In this document: positions 48,426 to 56,700 of the stretch, piece after piece
Position numbering within the stretch: the stretch's first letter is position 1
Layout: the number at the start of each line of letters is the position of its first letter
DNA from: an uncultured Lachnospiraceae bacterium
Lineage (GTDB): Bacteria > Bacillota > Clostridia > Lachnospirales > Lachnospiraceae
Assembly (NCBI GenBank): GCA_949132985.1
Contig: CASCGD010000005.1
Location: 1-64,000 of the forward strand
Length of the DNA: 64,000 nucleotides
Direction of reading: 5' to 3'
The notes under the pieces: generated by a model
Seen by the model: only the letters and a program-made list of their open reading frames with translations
Databases searched by the model: none
What the model was told of the DNA's origin: nothing
Position numbers and translations under genes: made by a program

Positions 48426-50448
48426 GGCTATTTCCCTTTACCCTTATCTGTTTTGCTCCTGCTTGCCTTTTCTGACTCGCATTCTTCCATGAAAGCGCGT
48501 CTTTCGCTTGTTCTTCCGCCTCTGGTTTTTCCTTCCCGCCAGTTTCTTCCGACAGCCGATCTGCCTCCCTGTTCACCGGAAGCCCTGTGATAAACACCGC
48601 GACACCCGCTTCAGGCAGAACAACCCGTTCCCCTCCCTCACTGAGGGTTCCGCTTCCAAAAATCCTCCTCCATACCTTCCCCTTTGGCATCTTCGGCAAT
48701 GCCAGCGTGGATTCACCCTGGGCAAAATTCCATCCGATATAGAGATCCTCAGTCTCACCGCCGTAGGCGCCTGCATATACGATGCCCACCGCCTGCATCG
48801 ACGGATACACCTCGCCGCTCCACGCGCGTGTGCCATGGTAGGACAAATCCGGCATGCCGCACCCTTCATAATCCATCATGCGCATAGGCACCCTTTTGCT
48901 GAGCACCGGATGACTTTTTCGAAGCGCCAGAAGCTCCTTCACATAGCCGAAAAACTCCCTGTGATGCTCGAGCTGCCTCCAGTTGACCCAGCCCACCTTA
49001 TTGTCCTGGCAGTAAGCATTGTTATTGCCGCCCTGGGAATTGCCAAACTCATCGCCCGCAAGGATCAGCGGCACGCCCTGTGCAAGAAGCACCGACGCCA
49101 CCGCCTGGCGCATCAGCGCAGCACGCATCTCTCTGATCTTTTTCTTGCGCGATCTGCCCTCCTCACCGCAGTTGACGCTGTAATTCCAGTCGCTGCCATC
49201 CGCGTTCCCCTCGCCGTTTTCCTCGTTATGCTTTTCGCGATAGCAAAAAGCATCCGCCAGCGTAAATCCGTTATGATTCGCAAAGTAATTGACAAAACCG
49301 ATATTCGGATGCTGCTTTTTCTGCTGGTTCAGGTACTCTCCCAGATTCCCGTCCAGATGATTGACCATCCGGCGGGACGTGTAAAGAAACTCGTCATTGT
49401 ACACGTACAGATGAGGATAAGAGGCTGCCTGCTCCCACGCCTGGGACGGAAAGCTCGGGGCAAAAATCTTCGTGCGCCGCAGCATTACATCCGAAATGAC
49501 GCTCGCCACCGCAAACTGCGAACAGATCAGATGAAAACCGTCCACATGGTATTCCCTCACCCAGAAGCGCAACACATCCACAATAAAATTCGGGTTTGTC
49601 TTCCCGTCAAAATTCATCTCCATCACGCACTCCAGTCCTGCCTTGTGCAGTGCGTGAACCATCTCCTTAAACTCCGTGGAGGGCGATTTTCCCGAAGCAT
49701 AGCCCGCCTTCGGAGCAAAATAACTGCCATTGCCGTATCCCCAGTAATTGATCGTGGGCGGCTCCTTCTCCTTTTCCTCGTACTCTTTCTGCTGCATCAG
49801 CTGATAGCCTGCCACCGCCTGAGGCGCCCAGCCCTCAAAATTCATCGCACGTTTTTCGTGCTTCGGCGGCACCAGTTCCTCAAACTCATAGGCCGGCATC
49901 AGCTCCACCGTCGTGACGCCAAGTTCCAGAAAATAGGGGATCTTTTCCGCAACGGCCGAAAAGCTTCCCCGTGTCCTTCTGCCTGCGCCCCCGTCCCTTG
50001 TAAAACCTCTGACATGCAGTTTATAGAGTACCATTTTGCTGCCGGGGATCTCCGGTGAACGGTCCCCCTGCCAGTCATATCCCGAAAAATCAAAACCGCT
50101 GCGCAGCTCGTAGCTGTTCTCCCGCCGGCTGTAATCCGCCCATTTTTCCCGGCCCACAATACGCTGCGCGTAAGGGTCCACGATCACCTGCCCATCGATC
50201 ACATAATTATAATCGCAGAAACGCTCGTCTACTCTGGTAATGCAGACGGAGCGCACCGCCCCGATGCAGAAATCATCGGGAACTGAAAAATCCTCGTAAC
50301 CGGCTTCCGTGCTGTTTTTTGCTCTCCTGTCATAAATACGAACCGCACAGTCACATTCTTTTGCACCCTCAAACGTAAAACAGATTCCGTCCGCCATTTT
50401 GCCTGCACCGAATCTGCTGTAGTTTCCTTCTTTCATCCTCTTTGCCAT
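48409..50448 (-). CDS. GH13 glycogen-debranching/isoamylase-like protein, probably catalytically inactive
   Basis: GlgX-like landmarks (TTVELMPAYEF, INYWGYGNGSYFAPKAGYASG, GDEFGNSQGGNNNAYCQDNKVGWVNW), but catalytic motifs altered (see finding). Confidence 0.85.
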   Translation of the reverse strand: MAKRMKEGNYSRFGAGKMADGICFTFEGAKECDCAVRIYDRRAKNSTEAGYEDFSVPDDFCIGAVRSVCITRVDERFCDYNYVIDGQVIVDPYAQRIVGREKWADYSRRENSYELRSGFDFSGYDWQGDRSPEIPGSKMVLYKLHVRGFTRDGGAGRRTRGSFSAVAEKIPYFLELGVTTVELMPAYEFEELVPPKHEKRAMNFEGWAPQAVAGYQLMQQKEYEEKEKEPPTINYWGYGNGSYFAPKAGYASGKSPSTEFKEMVHALHKAGLECVMEMNFDGKTNPNFIVDVLRFWVREYHVDGFHLICSQFAVASVISDVMLRRTKIFAPSFPSQAWEQAASYPHLYVYNDEFLYTSRRMVNHLDGNLGEYLNQQKKQHPNIGFVNYFANHNGFTLADAFCYREKHNEENGEGNADGSDWNYSVNCGEEGRSRKKKIREMRAALMRQAVASVLLAQGVPLILAGDEFGNSQGGNNNAYCQDNKVGWVNWRQLEHHREFFGYVKELLALRKSHPVLSKRVPMRMMDYEGCGMPDLSYHGTRAWSGEVYPSMQAVGIVYAGAYGGETEDLYIGWNFAQGESTLALPKMPKGKVWRRIFGSGTLSEGGERVVLPEAGVAVFITGLPVNREADRLSEETGGKEKPEAEEQAKDALSWKNASQKRQAGAKQIRVKGNSRAGRK

Positions 50449-50595
50449 AAACATTCCGCCTTTTTTCTCTGTAAACATATGGTAAATTATGAACGTACAC
50501 ATTTATTATAACAGCTTCTTGAAAGTTTGCCTATCATTTTTTTCACCTTTTTACCGAATCGTTACAATGACAAAACGATTGCATAAATCAGCATC

Positions 50596-50624
50596 TTGAC
50601 AGTCCGGTTACCGTTAACTATAAT
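50596..50624 (+). promoter_or_regulatory. Consensus SigA promoter for DUF1292 gene
   Basis: TTGACA-N17-TATAAT, exact consensus. Confidence 0.85.
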
Positions 50625-50650
50625 GAAGCAAAAGCACAGGAGGCAAAAAT

Positions 50651-50974
50651 ATGAGCGAAAATGACATCATGGCAAATGAACTGGAGGACGATCCGAACGA
50701 TTACCGCGTGACCCTTGAGCTGGAAGACGACACTACGATTGAGTGTGCCATCATGACTATTTTAGAAGTGGACGGCCAGGACTACATCGTGCTCGTTCCC
50801 GTAGACGAAGACGACGAGCCGATGGAGGGAGGCGACGTATTTATCTACCGCTACTGCGAGGATGCGGATGGTACACCCTCCCTTGGCAACATTGAGGATG
50901 ACGAGGAATTTGAAAAGGTTTCCGATCGCTTTGACGAATTTTTGGACGAGCAGACATTCGATTCGATGCCATAA
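50651..50974 (+). CDS. DUF1292 domain-containing protein
   Basis: VTLELEDDTTIECAIMTILEVDGQDYIVLVPVDEDDEPMEGGDVFIYRYCEDADG; AGGAGG RBS. Confidence 0.9.
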   Translation: MSENDIMANELEDDPNDYRVTLELEDDTTIECAIMTILEVDGQDYIVLVPVDEDDEPMEGGDVFIYRYCEDADGTPSLGNIEDDEEFEKVSDRFDEFLDEQTFDSMP

Positions 50975-51015
50975 GCGTGTAACGACGCATGTCACATGCA
51001 AAAACCTGCACTGTT

Positions 51016-52887
51016 TCACATCACGTCCGGCAACTGCTCTCCCGCCGCCGCAACAGGATTTTGAAGCTCCGCCAGAAATCTTGACGCGGCGGCATCTTTA
51101 TTGTAGAGCGTTTTACTCGCGGAGATAAACAGGCGTTCCTTCGCGCGGGTCATCCCCACATAAAAAAGCCTGCGTTCCTCCTCGATATCCGCGTCCAGCA
51201 CCGCCTTTTTGTAGGGCAGCAGCCCTTCCAGAAGCTGCGGAAGAAACACCGTGTCAAATTCCAGTCCCTTTGCGCCGTGCAGCGTCAGAATCTGTACGCC
51301 CTCTCCTGATGTCCCGCGTTTTCGTTGCTCTTCTTTCATGCGCTGACGGTACTCTTTTACATGCGCCTGCCACTGCTCCAACGTAGAAAAACCCACCGCC
51401 GACTGTTGAAGCTCATCCAGCACCTCCATCAGCTCCTGCTCCTTCTGCCCGTGAGTGCGGGCATAGTCCGTCACATACGCCTCATAGCCAATACCCTTTC
51501 GCACATAATTCATCGCCGCGAAGGGTCCCATGTGCGACATCACCTGCAAATCCTCCGCAAGCTGGGCAATCCGGCGCGCGATCCATGGCTGTTCTTCATA
51601 GGCAGCTTCCCAGCAGTCCAGATCCACCCGCGGCTCATCCAGCACGTCACGGCTCAAATATCGCAGAGGGCGGTTCATGATCTGCAAAATATCACTGCGG
51701 TTTCGCCCGCCCGCTCCAAGCCGCAGATAACTGAGCATATCCTTTGCAATCCAGTGGTCGTACACAAGCGGCACAGATTCCCTCGCAAAAAACGGAATGC
51801 CCCCGGCCAGAAGCTGCTCCGTCAGATAGCCGGACTGCCGGTTGGTGCGGTAGAGCACCGCCACCTCCCGAAATGCCAGACCTTCCCCGTGAAGCTCACG
51901 GATCTTTTTTATGATCGCCTGATTTTCCTGAAAAACGGACGGATATTCCCGCACCGAGACGCATCCCTCCTGCCGGCGCGCCGCCGTTATACGCTTGTTA
52001 AACCGATTTTTATTGTGGGCAATCAGCGCAAGGGATGCCCTGACAATCCGGCTTCCGCACCGGTAATTTTCCTCCAGACACAATTGGTTTGCACTTGCAT
52101 AATCCCTGGTAAAATGTCTCATCAGTTCCGGCCGTGCACCGCGGAACTGGTAGATGGACTGGTCATCGTCGCCCACAAAAAACAGCTCGTTCTGCGGCGC
52201 TGCCAAAAGGCGCAAAATCTCGTACTGCAGCGCATTCATATCCTGCACCTCATCCACCAATATGTACCGAAACTTCTCCTGCCAGACCTGCAGGTGATCG
52301 GCGCGCTGCAAAAGCAGCTCCCGGGTCATCGTGAGCATATCGTCAAAATCGATGAGTCCATTTGCGCGCAGCTTCCCGTCATAGGCCGTATAAATATCGC
52401 GAAACTGCGAGGTTCCACAGCACTTTGCATAATAGTGCTCCAGCGCCAGCTGGTTGTTTTTGACCGCACTGATTTCCTCCAGAAGCAATCCCGTCAGCTC
52501 CTGGCGTTCATCCTCTGGCAGGCGGTAGCTGCCCAGTATTTCCCGCATAAATGCATATTTCATCTCCTGCGTAATGATCTGGTCGCTTCGATAACGCCAG
52601 GCATGCTTTAAAATGGAAAAAAAGACTGCATGAAAGGTGCCGAACTGCACCGGAAGGCGCTTCCCTTCCATCATGGACTGGAAGCGCAGACGCATTTCCT
52701 GAGCCGCTGCCCGCGTGAATGTAATGACTAAAATATGCTCCGGCGGAATGTGACGCGTCTCCACAAGAAATCGAATACGGGCGGTAATCACTGCCGTCTT
52801 CCCGGAACCAGGCCCTGCCAATACAAGGGTTGCCCCATCAGACGCCGAAATCGCCCGCCGCTGAGATTCACTAAAATGATATAACAT
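51016..52887 (-). CDS. UvrD/PcrA-like ATP-dependent helicase
   Basis: LVLAGPGSGKTAVITARI; LVDEVQDMNALQYEIL; LTLHGAKGLEFDTVFLPQLLEGLLP. Confidence 0.94.
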   Translation of the reverse strand: MLYHFSESQRRAISASDGATLVLAGPGSGKTAVITARIRFLVETRHIPPEHILVITFTRAAAQEMRLRFQSMMEGKRLPVQFGTFHAVFFSILKHAWRYRSDQIITQEMKYAFMREILGSYRLPEDERQELTGLLLEEISAVKNNQLALEHYYAKCCGTSQFRDIYTAYDGKLRANGLIDFDDMLTMTRELLLQRADHLQVWQEKFRYILVDEVQDMNALQYEILRLLAAPQNELFFVGDDDQSIYQFRGARPELMRHFTRDYASANQLCLEENYRCGSRIVRASLALIAHNKNRFNKRITAARRQEGCVSVREYPSVFQENQAIIKKIRELHGEGLAFREVAVLYRTNRQSGYLTEQLLAGGIPFFARESVPLVYDHWIAKDMLSYLRLGAGGRNRSDILQIMNRPLRYLSRDVLDEPRVDLDCWEAAYEEQPWIARRIAQLAEDLQVMSHMGPFAAMNYVRKGIGYEAYVTDYARTHGQKEQELMEVLDELQQSAVGFSTLEQWQAHVKEYRQRMKEEQRKRGTSGEGVQILTLHGAKGLEFDTVFLPQLLEGLLPYKKAVLDADIEEERRLFYVGMTRAKERLFISASKTLYNKDAAASRFLAELQNPVAAAGEQLPDVM

Positions 52888-52913
52888 GAAAACAAAAAAT
52901 ACCTCTCTTAATT

Positions 52914-53195
52914 TTACAAAAACTGATCGATCGCCTTGTTTAAATCAGCAATGGCCTTTTCGTCGCCAGTCTCCACCGCATCTACGATACAGTGAGATAT
53001 GTGCTGCTTTAAGATCAGTTTCCCGGTGTTGTTAATGGCAGCCTTCACTGCCGCAAGCTGAATTAATACCTCCGCACAATCCTTCCCATCCTCAACCATG
53101 CGCTTCACGCTGTCAAGATGCCCTGTCGCCTTCGCCAGACGATTGACAATCGCCTTGATCTCTTTCGGATCGTGGGTGTGACCGTGTTCGCTCAT
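52914..53195 (-). CDS. CsoR/RcnR-type metal-sensing repressor
   Basis: IVNRLAKATGHLDSVKRMVEDGKDCAEVLIQLAAVKAAINNTGKLILKQHISHCI. Confidence 0.9.
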   Translation of the reverse strand: MSEHGHTHDPKEIKAIVNRLAKATGHLDSVKRMVEDGKDCAEVLIQLAAVKAAINNTGKLILKQHISHCIVDAVETGDEKAIADLNKAIDQFL

Positions 53196-53207
53196 TTTGC
53201 CTTCCTC

Positions 53208-54389
53208 CTACAATTCCCCGATGGACAGCCGGTCCACCGACTTGATAATGCCGCGTATTTCCTCTTCATACTCCGGCTGCATCGCCATCAGCTCGTCGAC
53301 TTTGGAGCGCTGCTCCTCCACAATGTTCGCATTGTACTGGATACGTGCCCGCAGCTTCTGTCTGCGCACCAGCAGATTATGCTTCACCTCAGACATCTCG
53401 CCGGCGCTTATGAGGGCATGAGGCTGCTCCGTCCACACCCTCGCATCATAGAGTCTGTACTTCTCCAGCAGGCTGATTAGCTTGTGGTTGTAATAGTCCA
53501 GATCGTCGTTGGTCCGCAGCAGACGTTCTTTCTCGCGCGCTGCTTCCAGATATTCCTCCCACTGATACTCCAGATCCCGCGCATTCTTGACGTGGTATTT
53601 TTCACATGCATAATCCACTGCGTTCGTAATGTTCACATACTTGATCTTTGTCTTGTTGAGCAGGGAAATGGCATGGTTGGCATTCATCTCCGCGCGCCGG
53701 ATATTCGTCACGGCATTCTGATAGCGCACAAAAATAAACAGCCCGCCCGCAGCCGCCAACGCAGTCACAATCATCCAGCCCCAGGTCACATCGACGGAAA
53801 ATCCGGCCTGCAATACCGTCAGCAGAATCATCAGCAGAAAGAACACCGAAAAGAGAATGCTCGAGGCCATACGCAGCACATGCTTTTCGTGCATCATCTC
53901 GCTGCGCAAAAGCGTCCACTGCATCTTCTCACCCTCCAGATAGGACATATCCCGCTTAATCGTTGACTGATAGGCCTCATTTGTCTGCATCCGGCGAATC
54001 GCATCGGGAATCTCCTGGTCCTTTTGCTCAAACATCACATACTGTGTATCCGATATCTTTTTTGATGTATTCAGATAGGAATCGCGCGACTGATTCAGCT
54101 TTTGGATGTATTCCGCCACCTCCCGGATCGGCTCTTGCTCCTCTTCAGGCAGAGCGCTGATCGTCTCGATATCCTCCAGATATCTGGTAACAATATCGTA
54201 CTCTTTTTTTCCCTCTCCGACCTCTTTGGCCGCCTCGATGATCTGCTCGCAATAGTCCAGCACATAGTGGCCAATCCTTCGCTGATTCGGCTCCTGTTGC
54301 TCCGGAAAAAGCTCCTTTGTCATCTCCTGAAAATCCTGCTCCTGATTTTTTTCTTTTCTACGAGAAAAAATTCGTCTCAAAAATCCCAT
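53208..54389 (-). CDS. Hypothetical coiled-coil membrane protein
   Basis: Long coiled coils flanking two TM segments (SILFSVFFLLMILLTVLQAGF, WGWMIVTALAAAGGLFIFV). Confidence 0.7.
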   Translation of the reverse strand: MGFLRRIFSRRKEKNQEQDFQEMTKELFPEQQEPNQRRIGHYVLDYCEQIIEAAKEVGEGKKEYDIVTRYLEDIETISALPEEEQEPIREVAEYIQKLNQSRDSYLNTSKKISDTQYVMFEQKDQEIPDAIRRMQTNEAYQSTIKRDMSYLEGEKMQWTLLRSEMMHEKHVLRMASSILFSVFFLLMILLTVLQAGFSVDVTWGWMIVTALAAAGGLFIFVRYQNAVTNIRRAEMNANHAISLLNKTKIKYVNITNAVDYACEKYHVKNARDLEYQWEEYLEAAREKERLLRTNDDLDYYNHKLISLLEKYRLYDARVWTEQPHALISAGEMSEVKHNLLVRRQKLRARIQYNANIVEEQRSKVDELMAMQPEYEEEIRGIIKSVDRLSIGEL

Positions 54390-54450
54390 CTGCCATTACT
54401 CCTCTATGCGTTCCCCGGCCTGGCCGGCCACGTACGCCAATCAATCTCTT

Positions 54451-55230
54451 TCAGTCCTCGCACTGACTCCGATAGTTCTCAATCCACTTCAGCAGCTGGC
54501 CGCCCGGAAGGGATGATTGCTCCGAAGCCGCCATCGTCTGTGACAAAAGCTGCTCCATGCGCACCCGCTCCTGTGTAATCTGCCCTGCGTTTACCGCAAA
54601 CCGCGTCACCAGCCGCTCCAAAAGATCCTCATCCCCGGAAAGACATGCCGCCGCCACCGCTTCCTGCAAAGTTTCAATTCGGTGATTCAGCATGTACCCT
54701 CTGGAGAAGCAGTCCACCGCTTCCCCAAAATCCTGCAGCCTGGCATAGGCGCATCCGAGATTACTCCAGATATCCCCCGTTACATGTCCCTGTTTTTCAA
54801 TTACAGCGGGATCGTTTAAGAGCCTTCGGTAAGCATAAATTGCCTGTACATACTTTTCCTGATGCATATAGGAATCCGCGTGCAGCTTCTTTGCCTCCAG
54901 GCCGGTCATGTGGTCATATTTCTGGAGCTGAACGTTCAGCCACTGCAGCTCCACCGTCGTCAGGTAACCGTTTGCCGCCTCGATGGGCAAAAAGAAATCC
55001 AAAAGCTTTCCTTTCAGTTTCCCGCGCAGAAGCACCGCCAGCTCTTCCATACACAGCTCCCGCCCCACCCAGGCTACAAACTCCGTCTTCATAAAATCAT
55101 CTCTGTCAACAAAACGGGCTGACTGCACATAGTACATCAGCTCCTCCAGGGAGTAGATATTCACTTTTCCGCTCTCAATGTAAAAGGGGGTTTTCGCCCT
55201 TGGGCTTTTACATAAAATCAACTGTCCCAT
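54451..55230 (-). CDS. Hypothetical protein with TPR-like repeats
   Basis: YVQAIYAYRRLLNDPAVIEKQGHVTGDIWSNLGCAYARLQDFGEAVDCFSRGYMLN. Confidence 0.75.
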   Translation of the reverse strand: MGQLILCKSPRAKTPFYIESGKVNIYSLEELMYYVQSARFVDRDDFMKTEFVAWVGRELCMEELAVLLRGKLKGKLLDFFLPIEAANGYLTTVELQWLNVQLQKYDHMTGLEAKKLHADSYMHQEKYVQAIYAYRRLLNDPAVIEKQGHVTGDIWSNLGCAYARLQDFGEAVDCFSRGYMLNHRIETLQEAVAAACLSGDEDLLERLVTRFAVNAGQITQERVRMEQLLSQTMAASEQSSLPGGQLLKWIENYRSQCED

Positions 55231-55275
55231 AGACTTCCTTTTCTAAAAATAGATCGATTGATTCCTGTCACGTAT

Positions 55276-56514
55276 CTACAAAAGAAGCTCATACTCCCAC
55301 TTTTTCCCGGAACCGGGCACCAATTCCCCCAGACCCACGTCTGTCAGCGTCAGTTTCACCTCGTGATCCGAGCAGGGTTTCACATCGATGGCGATACGGC
55401 TCGTGCGCTTTTCCCGCTTCGGAAGCGCGGCCAGCTCCACCGCCTCAATACGCGCTTCCCGGCTGTCCGGCCGCTGAATCCAAAAATCAATCGTCGTCAG
55501 GTCATCCAGAATCACCTCGCACCCCTTATGGGGTTCAAACCACGGCACGCCGGCAGTAACCAGTGTATAAAAGGAGAGATTCCCCCGCTCATACACCTTC
55601 AGGCTCACATTACTCTTCATCTCATGCTCGCCGATGTAGACATACTCCGGCGTTTTTTTGCTGTCATAGCACTTTGCCGCATAGCAGGCTCCCTTGGAAA
55701 ACAGATTTTTCCCGAGGAATACCCTTCGTCCCTGGCACAAAAGCTTCAGTGACTCCTTCATCCAGCCGCTCTCAAAACCATCCCCCACCAGATAGATCAT
55801 AGTGACGATCTGTTTGCCGAGGGCCTGCGGAATGATTTGCGCAAAAAGCTCATCCGCCTGCTGCGCCTCAAAACCGTAGCGCTCCTCCCGTATGGAAAGC
55901 AGCTGTGGACGCGAGCGCTTCCCGCTCTCCAGACACCAAAACTGCAGCTTCCTTGCATGGTACTCAAACAGGCCCATATCGTGAAACGCCCCATTTTTAG
56001 CCTGCGCGCTCCCATAATAAAAGAAACTTTGCTTGTAATCGATGAAATGCACCTGCGCCCCGGTAAGCTGCATCGCGCCGGCAACCTCCCGCAGCATTTC
56101 GATCACTCCCGCATCCAGCGTGCGCGTCGTGATAACCAGCTGAGAAAGAGAGATCTTCGGTCCAAGACGCCCCGCCAGCGTCACCATCTTTTTCAAAAAC
56201 ATGGCAAGCAAATCCGACAGCGCGTAAAGCTTTGTGCCCATCTGCACCTGCTCGCCCCGGCATGCCCGCTCAAACAGGCGCTCCTCACAGTGTCCCAGCC
56301 CTGCTTTCGCAATGCGGCGCGCCTCTTCGCCGTAAGCCCACCCTCCCTCATCGCGCTTTAAACAGACTGCCATCGGAATGGAAAAAATCTCACTGCCGGT
56401 AAAAGGGCTTACCGTCTCCGGCTCACCGTTCTCGTAGGAAAAGCTGACCATCGCCACATCGCCGTCCAGATCAATGCCCACATATATCTTTTTCCCCGAA
56501 TCTCCTGTCTCCAT
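55276..56514 (-). CDS. Hsp70/actin-fold ATPase-like protein (DUF5716 family by recall)
   Basis: KIYVGIDLDGDVAMVSFSYENGEPETVSPFTGSEIFSIPMAVCLKRDEGGWAYGEEARRIA (phosphate-1-like loop); YLVGDGFESGWMKESLKLLCQGRRVFLGKNLFSKGACYAA. Start trimmed out of repeat A. Confidence 0.75.
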   Translation of the reverse strand: METGDSGKKIYVGIDLDGDVAMVSFSYENGEPETVSPFTGSEIFSIPMAVCLKRDEGGWAYGEEARRIAKAGLGHCEERLFERACRGEQVQMGTKLYALSDLLAMFLKKMVTLAGRLGPKISLSQLVITTRTLDAGVIEMLREVAGAMQLTGAQVHFIDYKQSFFYYGSAQAKNGAFHDMGLFEYHARKLQFWCLESGKRSRPQLLSIREERYGFEAQQADELFAQIIPQALGKQIVTMIYLVGDGFESGWMKESLKLLCQGRRVFLGKNLFSKGACYAAKCYDSKKTPEYVYIGEHEMKSNVSLKVYERGNLSFYTLVTAGVPWFEPHKGCEVILDDLTTIDFWIQRPDSREARIEAVELAALPKREKRTSRIAIDVKPCSDHEVKLTLTDVGLGELVPGSGKKWEYELLL

Positions 56515-56519
56515 ACCCA

Positions 56520-56613
56520 ATCTCCTATCCATTAGGAAGCGCCCGTTCGCATCACTCTCGGGCATTTCGTCGCAAGGCATTCCCAAAAATGCTGCGCATT
56601 TTGCCTTGCTCCT
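56520..56613. repeat. Nested palindromic repeat A, copy 4
   Basis: GCGCCCGTTCGCATCACTCTCGGGCATTTCGTCGCAAGGCATTCCCAAAAATGCTGCGCATTTTGCCTTGCTCCTA. Confidence 0.85.
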
Positions 56614-56619
56614 ATCATA

Positions 56620-56700
56620 AGGCAGCGCCCGTTCGCATCGCTCTCGGGCATTTCGTCGCAAGACATTCCCAAAAATGCTGCGCATTTTGCCTTGCTCCTA
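56620..56700. repeat. Nested palindromic repeat A, copy 5 (tandem with copy 4)
   Basis: GCGCCCGTTCGCATCGCTCTCGGGCATTTCGTCGCAAGACATTCCCAAAAATGCTGCGCATTTTGCCTTGCTCCTA. Confidence 0.85.

Noticed and set aside
48508-50058. 516-aa plus-strand ORF antisense to the GH13-like gene
   Set aside because: His/Arg/Leu-rich reverse-frame translation without recognisable motifs; the minus-strand frame has clear GH13 landmarks.
51325-52611. 428-aa plus-strand ORF antisense to the helicase
   Set aside because: Antisense shadow of a conserved UvrD-like gene.
56515-56685. N-terminal extension of the ATPase ORF (MRSIFGNVLRRNARERCERALPYDRSKAKCAAFLGMPCDEMPE...)
   Set aside because: This peptide is encoded by the two repeat-A copies; the likely start is the Met at 56514 (or 56532).
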